Positions 16,940-25,607 of a DNA stretch of 64,000 nt are shown in pieces. This DNA comes from Gordonia hongkongensis (GTDB taxonomy: Bacteria > Actinomycetota > Actinomycetes > Mycobacteriales > Mycobacteriaceae). The stretch covers positions 49,583-113,582 of the forward strand of contig NZ_CP095553.1 in assembly GCF_023078355.1 (NCBI RefSeq). Reading direction: 5' to 3'. How positions within the stretch are numbered: position 1 is the first letter of the stretch; each line of letters begins with the position of its first letter. A program made the position numbers and the translations under genes. The notes beneath the pieces are model-generated. The model saw only the letters and a program-made list of their open reading frames with translations. It made no database searches and was not told where the DNA came from.

Positions 16940-17465
16940 CTCGCCCATCGCCCGTGCCGAGGTTGGCAACCCGTGGCGCGCCTCCATCGTCGAAGGTCAC
17001 GAACGTGAAACGATCACGCTTGGACCCATGTCTACACCTAGCGAGGAGGCCTCTGTCATGTAGCCGACAGCACGCGAATGTCTTGCTTAGCAGTCGTTTT
17101 GCCCGTAGCGGGGCGGAATGGGAGCCGCCGTAGGACATCAGCGAACGAAATAACTACACAGCGATGGAGACACCGGTCCCCCCGAAGGGGAGTACACGGA
17201 TTTTCGAGTGGGGAGCGAAGTTAGCCGCTTCGCTTCACCCCGAGAACTGGTTCGGAATCTAGTTAGCGCTAGACCCCGGGAGCCTCCCTAAAAGGAAGGA
17301 ATTGCCGCCTCAGGCACTTCTGATGGTAAAGCACACCCTCGGCACGGGCAACCACCGTTGCCGTGTCGCCTCTTTCACATCTCCCGCGCAGACATCACCG
17401 CTGGTCACAACGCTCGTTGGAGCGTTGGGTGAGGTCTGTGTGGGAACGCTCCGACCACCGTTGCG
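16940..17465. other. Intergenic region with hairpins upstream of rep; candidate replication origin
   Basis: 526 bases without a convincing gene. Hairpins cluster between 17180 and 17272: CCCC-GAA-GGGG at 17180-17190, GGGG..AGCGAAG paired with CTTCGCT..CCCC at 17210-17241, and the palindrome TAGCGCTA at 17264-17271. The position just before the small wHTH gene and the Rep gene, the hairpins and a local drop in GC are what an origin or rep control region would show. No iteron array is obvious here. Confidence 0.4.
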
Positions 17466-17819
17466 GTGACCGTCGGGGCGAACGCCCCTACCAGCGTTGT
17501 CTTCGATACCCCGCACATAGCCGTATCAGCGTTCGCGGCGACGTTCGGGAGTAACCGTTCAGCTCGACTGGACGGGGGCGCACACACCACACCTGCGGCG
17601 CTCACGCGTGCGCGTCAGGCGGCTGTGTCGATGCTGGTGCGTTGCCACACGCTGAGCCTGGCCCAGCTGATCGCGGCGGTCGACGCACCGCCGGTGACTG
17701 TGATCGACGCCGTGCTCGAGCTGGTGGAGACCGGTGTCGCCGATCTGTATCGCCATCGGGTGGATGGCCACCTCGTGGTGGGAACACTCGCGGCCGCAGA
17801 CACAGGTGCCCGGCGATGA
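17466..17819 (+). CDS. Small winged-helix-like protein upstream of rep
   Basis: 117 residues from GTG 17466; later in-frame starts cannot be excluded. The C-terminal half has winged-helix character (LVRCHTLSLAQLIAAVDAPP, VTVIDAVLELVETGVADLY, DGHLVVGT). Its stop overlaps the ATG of the Rep gene by four bases (ATGA), so it is coupled to Rep synthesis and could act in copy control or initiation. No close family recognised. Confidence 0.5.
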   Translation: MTVGANAPTSVVFDTPHIAVSAFAATFGSNRSARLDGGAHTTPAALTRARQAAVSMLVRCHTLSLAQLIAAVDAPPVTVIDAVLELVETGVADLYRHRVDGHLVVGTLAAADTGARR

Positions 17820-20428
17820 CCGCCACTCTGCCCGTGCCGGCTGTCGCCAGCACTGATGGATCGGCACCGTCACGCAGTCCGGAACATGCTGAGCCACAAC
17901 GGTTGATGCCGTCTGCGTGGGCGGCGCAGAGCCGACTGCTGACCGTCGACGGTGCTGTGGTGCGGGTGCTCGACCGCTCGGCGGTCGACAACGAACCGGT
18001 GCCGGTCGCTGCCGGGTCGCTGGAGGACATGTACGCCGTCCTCGATGACCGCGCCGAGACCGCGGCGCTGGTCGCTCCGTTGCGACCGGATCTGGTGGTG
18101 GTCGACCTCGACGGCTGCGCCGAACAGATCCTGCCGCCGTTGCGCGAGGCCGCCGATATCGCCGGCGGGGTCTTGGTCTATCGAGCCGCGTCTGGGTCCG
18201 CCGACTCCTGCCATGCGGCGTGGGCGTTTCCCACCAGCCACGGATGGACGGCATTCACTGAGGCGATCGTCGCGGTGCGGTCGTGGGCTGGGCTGGATAC
18301 ACGGGCAGTCGATGTGATCGCTGGCGGTCGCGGTGTACGCCTCCCTGGCTCAGCGTCATTGAAAGCCGCTGGCGGGCGGTGCGTCCCACTCTCCCTCGAC
18401 GACGACGCACTCCACGCCCACGCAGGCGTGGAATCCGGCCACACCCCGGTTCTGTCCCCTGCCGAGGCGCTCACACAGACGGCCGCGGCCTTGGCTAGCG
18501 TGACGGTGACCTACACGCCCCCGCTCTCGCCTACCCAACCCAGCGTCAACGCGGTGGCCGCCGCACCCGGGCAGTGGCGGCCGCACAAAGAGTTCACGCC
18601 CACCCAGCGGGCTGCGCTGGAGGCGCGACCGGAGGTTGGTGAACGCTCGGAGGCGGCAGTGGCCGCGTTCGGCGCACTGTGGGATGCCAACATCCGCGAC
18701 TGGCAATCCGCCCAAGAGTTCTTCGACCTGCCCGTGTTCGCCAAGTACCGCAGCCGCGCCGACCGCGGACACACGTTCTTCCAGGCCCAGCTCGACCGGT
18801 GGTCCAACTTCCGCGGCCCTGTCGACCCGGCCGACCAGGATCTGTGCGACCAGTGGCTCACCCGCGCCCGCCGCTGGATCAATCACCCCCACCTGGAAGC
18901 CGCTCTCTGCGCAATCGTCCACCACCGCTTCACCGACGGCCGCGGACTGCACTCCCGACCCATCTCATGCCGCGACCTCTCCCAGTGGCTCCACGGCGGC
19001 ATCACAGCCCCCACAGCAGCGCGCTACCTCCGCGAACTCACCACCAAAGGAGTTCTCGATCGTGTTCAGAGATCCGGGTATGACAACGACGCCACCGACG
19101 CTCACCACTACACCCTGCGCCACCCCGGAACAGAGACCACAGACCTTTACCCAGGGGGTGTGCCACATGACAGGACACCCCTAACCAGCACACTCCCCCT
19201 CCACCCCGTCTGGTCCATCCTCGGGCAACGCTGCCGCCAGCTCTACCAAGCGCTCAACTCCCCCACCCCCACTGTGACCGCCACCCTGGCCGCCCACAGC
19301 GGCCTGGCTCCCGGCGACCGAACCTTCGGAGCCCTCGCGGTGCTCCACCGCCTAACGGAGGCGGGCCTGATTACCCGGGTGGGCCGCGGCCGGGGCACCG
19401 CCTGGACCCGCACCTCCCTGACCCTCGATGACGCCGCCACCGCCCTCGGCGTCACCGAGCGCGCAGCTGCCGCAGCCGCGGTCACAGCCGCCGAGCGTCG
19501 CGCCTGGCACGCCCCTGACCAGGAACAACGACGTCGGGCGCTGTCAGCGCTGCATGAGCTGCGTCGCGTCTGCGACGACATCACCACCACCTACCCCGAT
19601 CTCGCACCCCCTACGACGCCCCCCGACGCACCAACGGCGGCCGAGCGGCCAGCCACAGGGGCCCGGCAACTCGTGCGTGCAGCACGCACCGCGCTCACCA
19701 GCCGAATCGCCGACGCGCTCACCCCACAACGCAGAACACCACCACCGTCGCGAAAGGACACCCCGCGCATGCCACCGACCACCCCACACCGAGACCATCA
19801 GCCACCGCAGCAACGCCGTCGACGTACCGGCGTTTCCCGCACCGCGGCACCGGCGCCATGGGTATGTGCCACTGACGCAACAATATTCGCCCGATTCCTA
19901 CAGGCCGGGCGGCGCCGGATCGAAATACGCCGCACCGTGCTCGACCCACCCCAAGAGGGGCTGATCAACCTTGGCGACATCCCCGAGGGCATCCAGGTCC
20001 GTATCACCGGCTGCGCAGCCGTCCTGGTCATCAGCGGCGCCGTCCACGCCACCGACACCGCCCACGTCGAAGCCCACGGCACCACCACCGTCCACACCTA
20101 CGGCCGGGCCACCGCAACAGGATTCGACGCCGCCACCCTCACCGGACACCACCACAGCCAACTGCAACTCTGCGACCGCGCTCGAGCAGCCGGCACCGAT
20201 CAGACCAGCATCATCGCCTGGGACCCCGAACCGGTCATCAGCGCCAATGACCACACCCGCGTCCTCATCGCAGCACCCGAACTCGCACCCACCGCAGACC
20301 TCCACCTCCGCGGCGACGCACACCTCTACACCCCGATCCGCTGCTCCCCCACCGGCCCCGCCCGCACCCACGTCACCCACACCACAGACCCCTTCGCCGC
20401 CGCCGGCGTCCAACCCGCCCACCCCTAG
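17816..20428 (+). CDS. Plasmid replication protein with archaeo-eukaryotic primase-like domain
   Basis: 870 residues. Near residues 95-185 it shows the three AEP primase-polymerase motifs: VVVDLDG (D97, D99), ADSCHAAW (S-x-H, H133) and AVDVIAGG (D166), then RGVRLPGSASLKAAGG as in replicative prim-pols. The middle has winged-helix segments (SCRDLSQWLHGGITAPTAAR and THSGLAPG-like repeats). The C-terminal 200 residues (LINLGDIPEGIQVRITGCAA, VLVISGAVHATDTAHVEAHG) repeat a short strand-turn pattern like a beta-solenoid. An internal ATG at 19769 with a GAAAGGA site could also yield the solenoid part alone. Best candidate for the replication initiator. Confidence 0.6.
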   Translation: MTATLPVPAVASTDGSAPSRSPEHAEPQRLMPSAWAAQSRLLTVDGAVVRVLDRSAVDNEPVPVAAGSLEDMYAVLDDRAETAALVAPLRPDLVVVDLDGCAEQILPPLREAADIAGGVLVYRAASGSADSCHAAWAFPTSHGWTAFTEAIVAVRSWAGLDTRAVDVIAGGRGVRLPGSASLKAAGGRCVPLSLDDDALHAHAGVESGHTPVLSPAEALTQTAAALASVTVTYTPPLSPTQPSVNAVAAAPGQWRPHKEFTPTQRAALEARPEVGERSEAAVAAFGALWDANIRDWQSAQEFFDLPVFAKYRSRADRGHTFFQAQLDRWSNFRGPVDPADQDLCDQWLTRARRWINHPHLEAALCAIVHHRFTDGRGLHSRPISCRDLSQWLHGGITAPTAARYLRELTTKGVLDRVQRSGYDNDATDAHHYTLRHPGTETTDLYPGGVPHDRTPLTSTLPLHPVWSILGQRCRQLYQALNSPTPTVTATLAAHSGLAPGDRTFGALAVLHRLTEAGLITRVGRGRGTAWTRTSLTLDDAATALGVTERAAAAAAVTAAERRAWHAPDQEQRRRALSALHELRRVCDDITTTYPDLAPPTTPPDAPTAAERPATGARQLVRAARTALTSRIADALTPQRRTPPPSRKDTPRMPPTTPHRDHQPPQQRRRRTGVSRTAAPAPWVCATDATIFARFLQAGRRRIEIRRTVLDPPQEGLINLGDIPEGIQVRITGCAAVLVISGAVHATDTAHVEAHGTTTVHTYGRATATGFDAATLTGHHHSQLQLCDRARAAGTDQTSIIAWDPEPVISANDHTRVLIAAPELAPTADLHLRGDAHLYTPIRCSPTGPARTHVTHTTDPFAAAGVQPAHP

Positions 20429-20444
20429 AAGAGAGAGCGCACCG

Positions 20445-20696
20445 ATGACCATCACCGTCTACACCAAACCCGCATGCGTCCAGTGCAACGCCACCTACAA
20501 AGCCCTCGACAAACAAGGCCTGGACTACGAAATCGTCGACATCACCCAAGACCCCGCAGCCCGCGACCACATCATGGCCCTCGGCTACCTCCAAGCCCCC
20601 GTCGTCATCGCCGGCGACAAGCACTGGTCCGGCTTCCGGCCCGACCACATCAAGGCACTGGCGAAAGAGGCATCGTTGTCGTCAGTTGCCTCATGA
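20445..20696 (+). CDS. nrdH: Glutaredoxin-like NrdH redoxin
   Basis: 83 residues from ATG 20445 behind AGAAGAGAGAG, 16 bases after rep. The redox centre is TKPACVQCNATYKAL (CxxC), followed by LDYEIVDITQDPAARD, YLQAPVV (cis-proline) and HWSGFRPDHIKAL, the WSGFRPD signature of NrdH-type redoxins. These feed electrons to ribonucleotide reductase. Next to rep it may support deoxynucleotide supply during plasmid replication. The gene symbol is by similarity; the plasmid copy would be a paralogue of the host gene. Confidence 0.85.
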   Translation: MTITVYTKPACVQCNATYKALDKQGLDYEIVDITQDPAARDHIMALGYLQAPVVIAGDKHWSGFRPDHIKALAKEASLSSVAS

Positions 20697-21297
20697 GCAC
20701 GGTTAGACCATGACAGTTCCCGCAGATCAGGCGACCGGGCTAGGGCCGCTGGCTCACGCCGCCCGGCGTCTGTCCGGGCAATCGTCGATCGTGGCCACTG
20801 GGGGCTCCTGCATCAGAACATGGACAGTCGGTCAGCTTCGGCTGGCGGTGCGTTTGGCAGCAACGCTGCTAACGCAGTCAATGAGGGTAATAACGGTATT
20901 AGCAGCCCTAGCGACGCAGGACATAGGGGATTGACTGTCGGCAACCAATGGGGTCACCAGGAGACGGCCTCGCGTTCCCCCCTCTTGACGCGGCGACTAA
21001 CGACATCAATAGCAGTATTACTGCCTAACCCGCCTTGCGGTGGCAGCGCTGGCTGTCGAGGAAGATGCAGGCGGTCGGCGCATAATGGCGGGCAGGCGGG
21101 TGTCACCTATGACTGTAATGATGGCATTAAGGGTATTGACAGCGTAGGTGTGGTTGGTGATAATAGTGCTCATACCGCTAATAGCGGGAACGGCTCCTAT
21201 GACAGCTTTAGCGGTTTCGGCAGTTAAACAGTCAATGCTGCTATTAACGTCTATGACCACATGATCCGAACGACAGGCACGGAGAGGCACGCACACC
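20697..21297. repeat. Iteron- or centromere-like region upstream of parA
   Basis: 601 bases, clearly less GC-rich than the rest, with many related short motifs built on TAAT/ATTA next to AGC. Examples are GGTAATAACGGTATTAGCAG (20886-20905), the palindrome GCAGTATTACTGC (21012-21024), GATAATAGTGCT (21159-21170), the palindrome CCGCTAATAGCGG (21175-21187) and TGCTGCTATTAACG (21236-21249). CAGTCAAT or its complement recurs at about 20876, 20931 and 21230. Placed between rep and parA, it fits a partition site (parS) or origin iterons. The open frames crossing it are not convincing genes. Confidence 0.55.
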
Positions 21298-22214
21298 ATG
21301 GCAGCGTCTGAGGCAATTCATCGAGACAGAGTGGTAGCCGTGATCAACGGCAAAGGGGGAGTCCTCAAGACCACCCTCACAGCTAACATCGGCGGCCTCT
21401 TGGCTCACAGCGGGTATCACGTGCTCCTGGGGACCTCGACCCACAGGGAAACCTGGCCGAAGACCTTGGCTACACGGAAACATCTACCGATGACGAGGGG
21501 GCGGCCCTAGCGCGAGGCCTCATCGTCGGAGGCGACATAGAGGTCGTCAAAGACGTTCGCCCTAACCTCGACGTCCTTCCCGGAGGCACGAAGTTGGAGG
21601 AAGCGACCGCCGCGCTGGTCGCCAGGGCGAGCCGTGATGCGGTGGGGGCGAAGCTCGCGCTAGCCTCCATTCTCAGCCCACTGACCAGTGAATACGACCT
21701 TGTGCTCATCGACTGCCCGCCCGGCGATGAAACCCTTCAAACAGCGGCTGTCGCCGCCGCTAGCTGGGCGTTGGTGCCCACAAAGACCGACGCCTCAAGC
21801 CTGAAAGGCCTGTACGCAGTCGCGAAACGACTCGAGTCGGTCCTCGACATCAATCCCGATCTCGACCTACTGGGCGTCGTGCTGGCCGGCGTCAGCACGT
21901 CGGCCACCACAGTCAAGAAGCGCGCCCGGACAGCGATTTCTGAGGCCTTCGACGACGACGCTGTCGTCTTCGAAGCGGCGGTGCGGCACTCCGAAGCCAC
22001 CGCAGAGGCAACCCGGGCCCGTGGACTGCTGGTTCACGAGCTGGACAACGTGGTACGCACAGGGCCGAAGTGGTATGAGATTCGCCGCGGCGAAGCCAAA
22101 CCCCAGTCTCTGGCCCCCCAGTCATCGTCATCTGTTGCCGACGACCTAATGGCTGTCGCCCAGGAACTGGTGCAACGTGTGACTGCCGCAGAAAGCGAGG
22201 CCGAAACAGCATGA
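21298..22214 (+). CDS. parA: ParA-family partition ATPase with apparent -1 frameshift
   Basis: ATG 21298 follows GGAGAGG. The first frame gives the deviant Walker A (INGKGGVLKTTLTANIGG). At the G4 run 21429-21432 the frame slips by -1; read across it, the protein continues LLGDLDPQGNLAEDLGY, then LVLIDCPPGDETLQTAA (Walker B), ATTVKKRARTAISEA and a C-terminal helix. One missing base would restore a normal ParA of about 305 residues. ParA moves plasmid copies apart using its centromere-binding partner, which overlaps by four bases. As the plasmid is presumably maintained, sequencing error is the likeliest cause. Confidence 0.8.
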
Positions 22215-22645
22215 CCGAGGAGACTCCGGATCGCATCATCTCAGGCCTACCCAGCCGTCCTACCAAGGCGGCCGAACCTGCTGGAGGGGACCTTCGCCGC
22301 CTACGGAAGAAGAACCGCGAGCAACAACCCCGGGTGACGGCAACTGGTCCGCAGAACCGAGCGCCGGCAACCACTCAGGCTGCACCTACTGCCCCTGCGG
22401 AGCGGTCCGAACCGCAGGAAGAACTCACAACGCGGTCGACGATCTACTTCCGTAAACCCAACCTCACACGAGCCCGCCGCGCATTCCGCGCCACACAGCA
22501 CCTGGAAGGGGACCGATCGTGGTCAGACTTCGTTGACAAAGCTGTGGCCGCCGAAACACGGCGACGAGAAGCCGCGCACAACCACGGCGACGCCTTCGGA
22601 GGCCCTGACGGGCCGCTAGCCGCAGGTCGACCCCTGGAGACCTAA
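22211..22645 (+). CDS. parB: Ribbon-helix-helix centromere-binding protein (ParB-like)
   Basis: 144 residues from an ATG overlapping the parA stop (ATGA). The N-terminal 80 residues are charged and disordered. The C-terminal part (RSTIYFRKPNLTRARRAFRA, then RSWSDFVDKAVAAETRRRE) is a ribbon-helix-helix: a beta strand, a helix rich in arginine, and a second helix ending the fold. Small RHH partners of ParA are typical of type Ib plasmid partition. It most likely binds the repeat region at 20840-21250 and stimulates ParA. Confidence 0.75.
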   Translation: MTEETPDRIISGLPSRPTKAAEPAGGDLRRLRKKNREQQPRVTATGPQNRAPATTQAAPTAPAERSEPQEELTTRSTIYFRKPNLTRARRAFRATQHLEGDRSWSDFVDKAVAAETRRREAAHNHGDAFGGPDGPLAAGRPLET

Positions 22646-22709
22646 GTAGCCAGTTCTGAAACGTCAATGACAGCAATAACGCCAAGCAGTGAAAGGTGGG
22701 TCGAGCGCC

Positions 22710-24404
22710 GTGACCGGACGAGCCACCAGCGCTGACAATCACGCGATGATCGTCACCTCCACGAAGGTGCTGTCCCCGTCGGGGATCGTGTTGGTGGACA
22801 AGCCGGTGGATTCGGTCGACAAGCTCCTGCAGGTGTTGGAGTGGCGTCAGCGCCGGCAGCCGTTGTCCCCGGCGGGGTTGCCGGCGCAGGTGTGGGTGAT
22901 CGACGCCGCGTGCGCACAGCTCGGCTGGGGCCCGGACGATGTCGATCCGGGTGACGAGGCGGATTACTCCGATGAGGAGCTGCGCGAAGGCCGGATGAAG
23001 ACCGACGTGATCGCGCGCCTGGATGACGCCACCCGAGAGCTACTCGGCCCCTTCCTGACGCCGCAGGGTGAGGACGGATGGCATCTGTACCAGCCGGGGG
23101 AGGAGATCGGTTATCGCCTGCACCTGTCTCACACGGCCGGGAACCGCAAGCTGATGGTCGATGTGATCCTCGAGGGCTGGGCGTGGACTGCACGCATTAA
23201 CCATGACCGGATGGGCATCCTTGGCTCGGAAACCGCAGGCACGCTCATCGATTTCGAGGATGAGATGGACACCGCCCGTGAGTTGGCCCGACGGTTGTGC
23301 TGGCATGTCGACAATCTCGGTGTCCTGCCTGGGATCACCCCGGCACGTACCGGGGCGGTGATCCTCGACCGGGTCTTCCGGGACCGCCGCAAGACCGGTC
23401 GTGGCATCATCGTCGATGCGCCAGTTCCGTTGCCGCCCATCGATATAACCGACGCCGACGAGCTTGAACCGGTGATCGTGTGGTCGCGTGACTGGATCGA
23501 CACCGAGGAACTCGACGCCGCCGATGAGCTGGTGACGATCGACCAACGCGCCTCGTATCTGGCCAGTGCCGGCATGATCAACCTGGGATACGGCGAACTC
23601 GTCCACCACAGCACCGGCGCCGAGGAACTCGCCCACACCAGTAGCCCTCTGCCGTTCGGTGTCTGGCAGATCACGCTGCCGGCCGCCGACACCCTCGCTC
23701 TGCCGGACAAGCTGCCCCTGCCGCATCCGCGGATGCGCACCGACCGGCCCGTGACGACGTGGGTGACTACCGAGACGATCATCAGCCTGACTGCGCCCAT
23801 GCCGGATGGGGGAGCGGGCCTCGACATCGCGGATCTGGCGATCTCCGAGGCCTGGACCACCACCGACCAGGGGCAGGTGCTCAAGCGGTGGAAGGAACTG
23901 CTTGCTGCCGCCCGCAAAGCCGCTGTGGAGGCCGATGACCCAATCCTCAAGTCGATGGTCACCGACATCTACAAGGGCTACCTCGGTCGCATCGCCGGTG
24001 ACCGCAACTGGGATTCCCACATGCGCCACCACTACCAGCCGATCTGGGCTGCGGCCATCAAGGCTCACGCCCGCCACCGCTCCCGCGCCAAAGCTATGAA
24101 ACTCGCACGCGAACACAACATTTGGCCCATCAAAGGCCTCACTGACGCTTGGACCTACCTCGCACCCGCGGGTGCCGATCTCGCCGACGAACTGACCTAC
24201 CTTGGCAAGTTCGTGATCGAGAAGCGGCGCCCGCTCGACGACGACGTCATCCTCGCTCTGCTCTCAGCAACTACACCCACGGAGGTTCGCAAGGCGATCA
24301 ACACCGCCTACACTGCCTCCGGCCAACCAGACGACGACGACTCCGCCACAACCGATCTCACACCCGAGAATGACACGGCCACCACCGCGGAGGTGGTGAG
24401 CTGA
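22710..24404 (+). CDS. Large plasmid protein; candidate telomere-associated (Tap-like) protein
   Basis: 564 residues from GTG 22710 behind AAAGGTGG (alternatives 22689 and 22746). No textbook domain is complete. TIDQRASYLASAGMINLGYG (near residues 284-303) resembles polymerase motif A (DxxSLYPS-like), as in protein-primed replication proteins, but no matching motif C was seen. The C-terminal third is helical and basic (AAIKAHARHRSRAKAMKLAR). It overlaps by one base an HTH protein, recalling the tap-tpg pair of actinobacterial linear replicons, in which Tap recruits the terminal protein to telomeres. This identity is an inference; a plain plasmid regulator is the alternative. Confidence 0.4.
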   Translation: MTGRATSADNHAMIVTSTKVLSPSGIVLVDKPVDSVDKLLQVLEWRQRRQPLSPAGLPAQVWVIDAACAQLGWGPDDVDPGDEADYSDEELREGRMKTDVIARLDDATRELLGPFLTPQGEDGWHLYQPGEEIGYRLHLSHTAGNRKLMVDVILEGWAWTARINHDRMGILGSETAGTLIDFEDEMDTARELARRLCWHVDNLGVLPGITPARTGAVILDRVFRDRRKTGRGIIVDAPVPLPPIDITDADELEPVIVWSRDWIDTEELDAADELVTIDQRASYLASAGMINLGYGELVHHSTGAEELAHTSSPLPFGVWQITLPAADTLALPDKLPLPHPRMRTDRPVTTWVTTETIISLTAPMPDGGAGLDIADLAISEAWTTTDQGQVLKRWKELLAAARKAAVEADDPILKSMVTDIYKGYLGRIAGDRNWDSHMRHHYQPIWAAAIKAHARHRSRAKAMKLAREHNIWPIKGLTDAWTYLAPAGADLADELTYLGKFVIEKRRPLDDDVILALLSATTPTEVRKAINTAYTASGQPDDDDSATTDLTPENDTATTAEVVS

Positions 24405-25180
24405 TGGCCCAGTTCCGGCCGCGCCGTCGCGAACGCCGCGACGAACCCACCGCCACCACCACCGCGGCCGCCGGCCGGCAGGTCTCCGTCGCAGCCGGCA
24501 CCGCGGCTGATCTCGCGAGCGCCGATGCGGGTCTGGTGGGGGAGCGCACCCCTACCGACCACCTCGGCACTATCGGCTACGACGCCGCCTGTAAAGCCGC
24601 CCAGGACGCCGGCCGCCGCCCACCCTCGCGGCGCACCTTCCGCCGCTGGAAACAACAGGGGCGCATCCCCGATGACCGCACCGCCGACCTCGTCGCTCGC
24701 CGCGCCGAGATCACCCGCATGGGCGGTGTTGACGGAGCCGCACGACAACTCGGCCGCTCACCGAGTGCCGTCTACGACTGGCGGGCCGGGCGCACCAAGA
24801 GCTTGCGCCCCGACGCTCAGGGTCGCCTCGTCGACGCACAGGTGGCGCAGCGCCTCGTCGACAGCGGCGTCGACGTCTCCCGAATGCGACCGACCATCCA
24901 CTTCACCGCCGACGTCCACGCCCGCACCGACGGCGGCAACTACGACTACCGGATGGCCAAATCCTTCGACTTTGGCGGCCCCCGGGGCCTCGACCACACC
25001 CAGATGAGCCGCCAGCAGATCGCTGCCCTCGGCGACGCGTTGGCTCGTGACGACCACGCCCGCGTCGCGGCCATCCTCGAGGAACATGCCTCGGTCAACT
25101 TCGCCGCCTTCGACGACTTCGACGACGACACCGGATTTCACTTCGACGGCGTCCGCGACTTCCGCATCGACTGGAACTGA
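24404..25180 (+). CDS. HTH protein; candidate telomere terminal protein (Tpg-like)
   Basis: 258 residues, starting one base inside the upstream stop. A central HTH reads RMGGVDGAARQLGRSPSAVY then DWRAGRTKSLRP, the GGxxxAARxLGxSxxxVxxWxxG pattern found in actinobacterial terminal proteins (Tpg) and related regulators. An upstream segment (PSRRTFRRWKQQGRIPDD) could be a second HTH. The C-terminal 80 residues are acidic (FAAFDDFDDDTGFHFDG), unlike known Tpg. If it is a Tpg, a serine or tyrosine would link to the 5' DNA end, which cannot be picked out here. Confidence 0.45.
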   Translation: MAQFRPRRRERRDEPTATTTAAAGRQVSVAAGTAADLASADAGLVGERTPTDHLGTIGYDAACKAAQDAGRRPPSRRTFRRWKQQGRIPDDRTADLVARRAEITRMGGVDGAARQLGRSPSAVYDWRAGRTKSLRPDAQGRLVDAQVAQRLVDSGVDVSRMRPTIHFTADVHARTDGGNYDYRMAKSFDFGGPRGLDHTQMSRQQIAALGDALARDDHARVAAILEEHASVNFAAFDDFDDDTGFHFDGVRDFRIDWN

Positions 25181-25181
25181 C

Positions 25182-25526
25182 ATGACGGACGCAACCAGAC
25201 CGACGAGCCCAGATCTGCTACTGACCCTCGACTGTCTCGTAGAACTGGTCGACAGGGTCGAACACGCACGTGGCCAGGCCCTGGCGATAGGGGAGTCCTC
25301 GGCGGTCAAAGCCGCCTTCCATGCCGCCGGTTCGGTCGGCCCGCCTACCGCCAGCTACACCCGTGGCGTCGAGGTTGACCGGTTCTACGCACTCCTGGCC
25401 ACCACCAACCCCGACCTCGCCGAACAGTTCCGCACCCACCGCGGCCGGCACGCAGTCGCCCGCTCCCGCGCCCTGAGCGGTCCTCAGGCCGCCCAGCAGC
25501 GCGCGATCGCGCAACAGTGCCTGTGA
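25182..25526 (+). CDS. Hypothetical protein, 114 aa
   Basis: ATG 25182 starts one base after the preceding stop. The product is helical (LLLTLDCLVELVDRVEHARG, then DRFYALLATTNPDLAEQFRT) with a C-terminal basic, glutamine-rich tail. No domain recognised. Contiguity with the Tap/Tpg-like pair suggests the same operon. Confidence 0.55.
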   Translation: MTDATRPTSPDLLLTLDCLVELVDRVEHARGQALAIGESSAVKAAFHAAGSVGPPTASYTRGVEVDRFYALLATTNPDLAEQFRTHRGRHAVARSRALSGPQAAQQRAIAQQCL

Positions 25527-25607
25527 TTCAGCCGCGGCCGCCTGAGGCCCGATACGCTGTTATGAACCCGAGATCCATGATCGCCACCACCGAAGGGACA
25601 CCAGTCG

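Noticed and set aside
16936..17133. 65-codon frame overlapping the second WhiB stop
   Set aside because: Good start overlap, but the composition shifts to unbiased codons and the product has no coherent pattern.
20710..20934. 74-codon frame after nrdH
   Set aside because: Runs into the repeat region before parA; weak ribosome site and no recognisable fold.
20820..21227. 135-codon frame across the motif array
   Set aside because: Its glycine/asparagine/serine-rich product merely reflects the repeated TAAT/AGC motifs.
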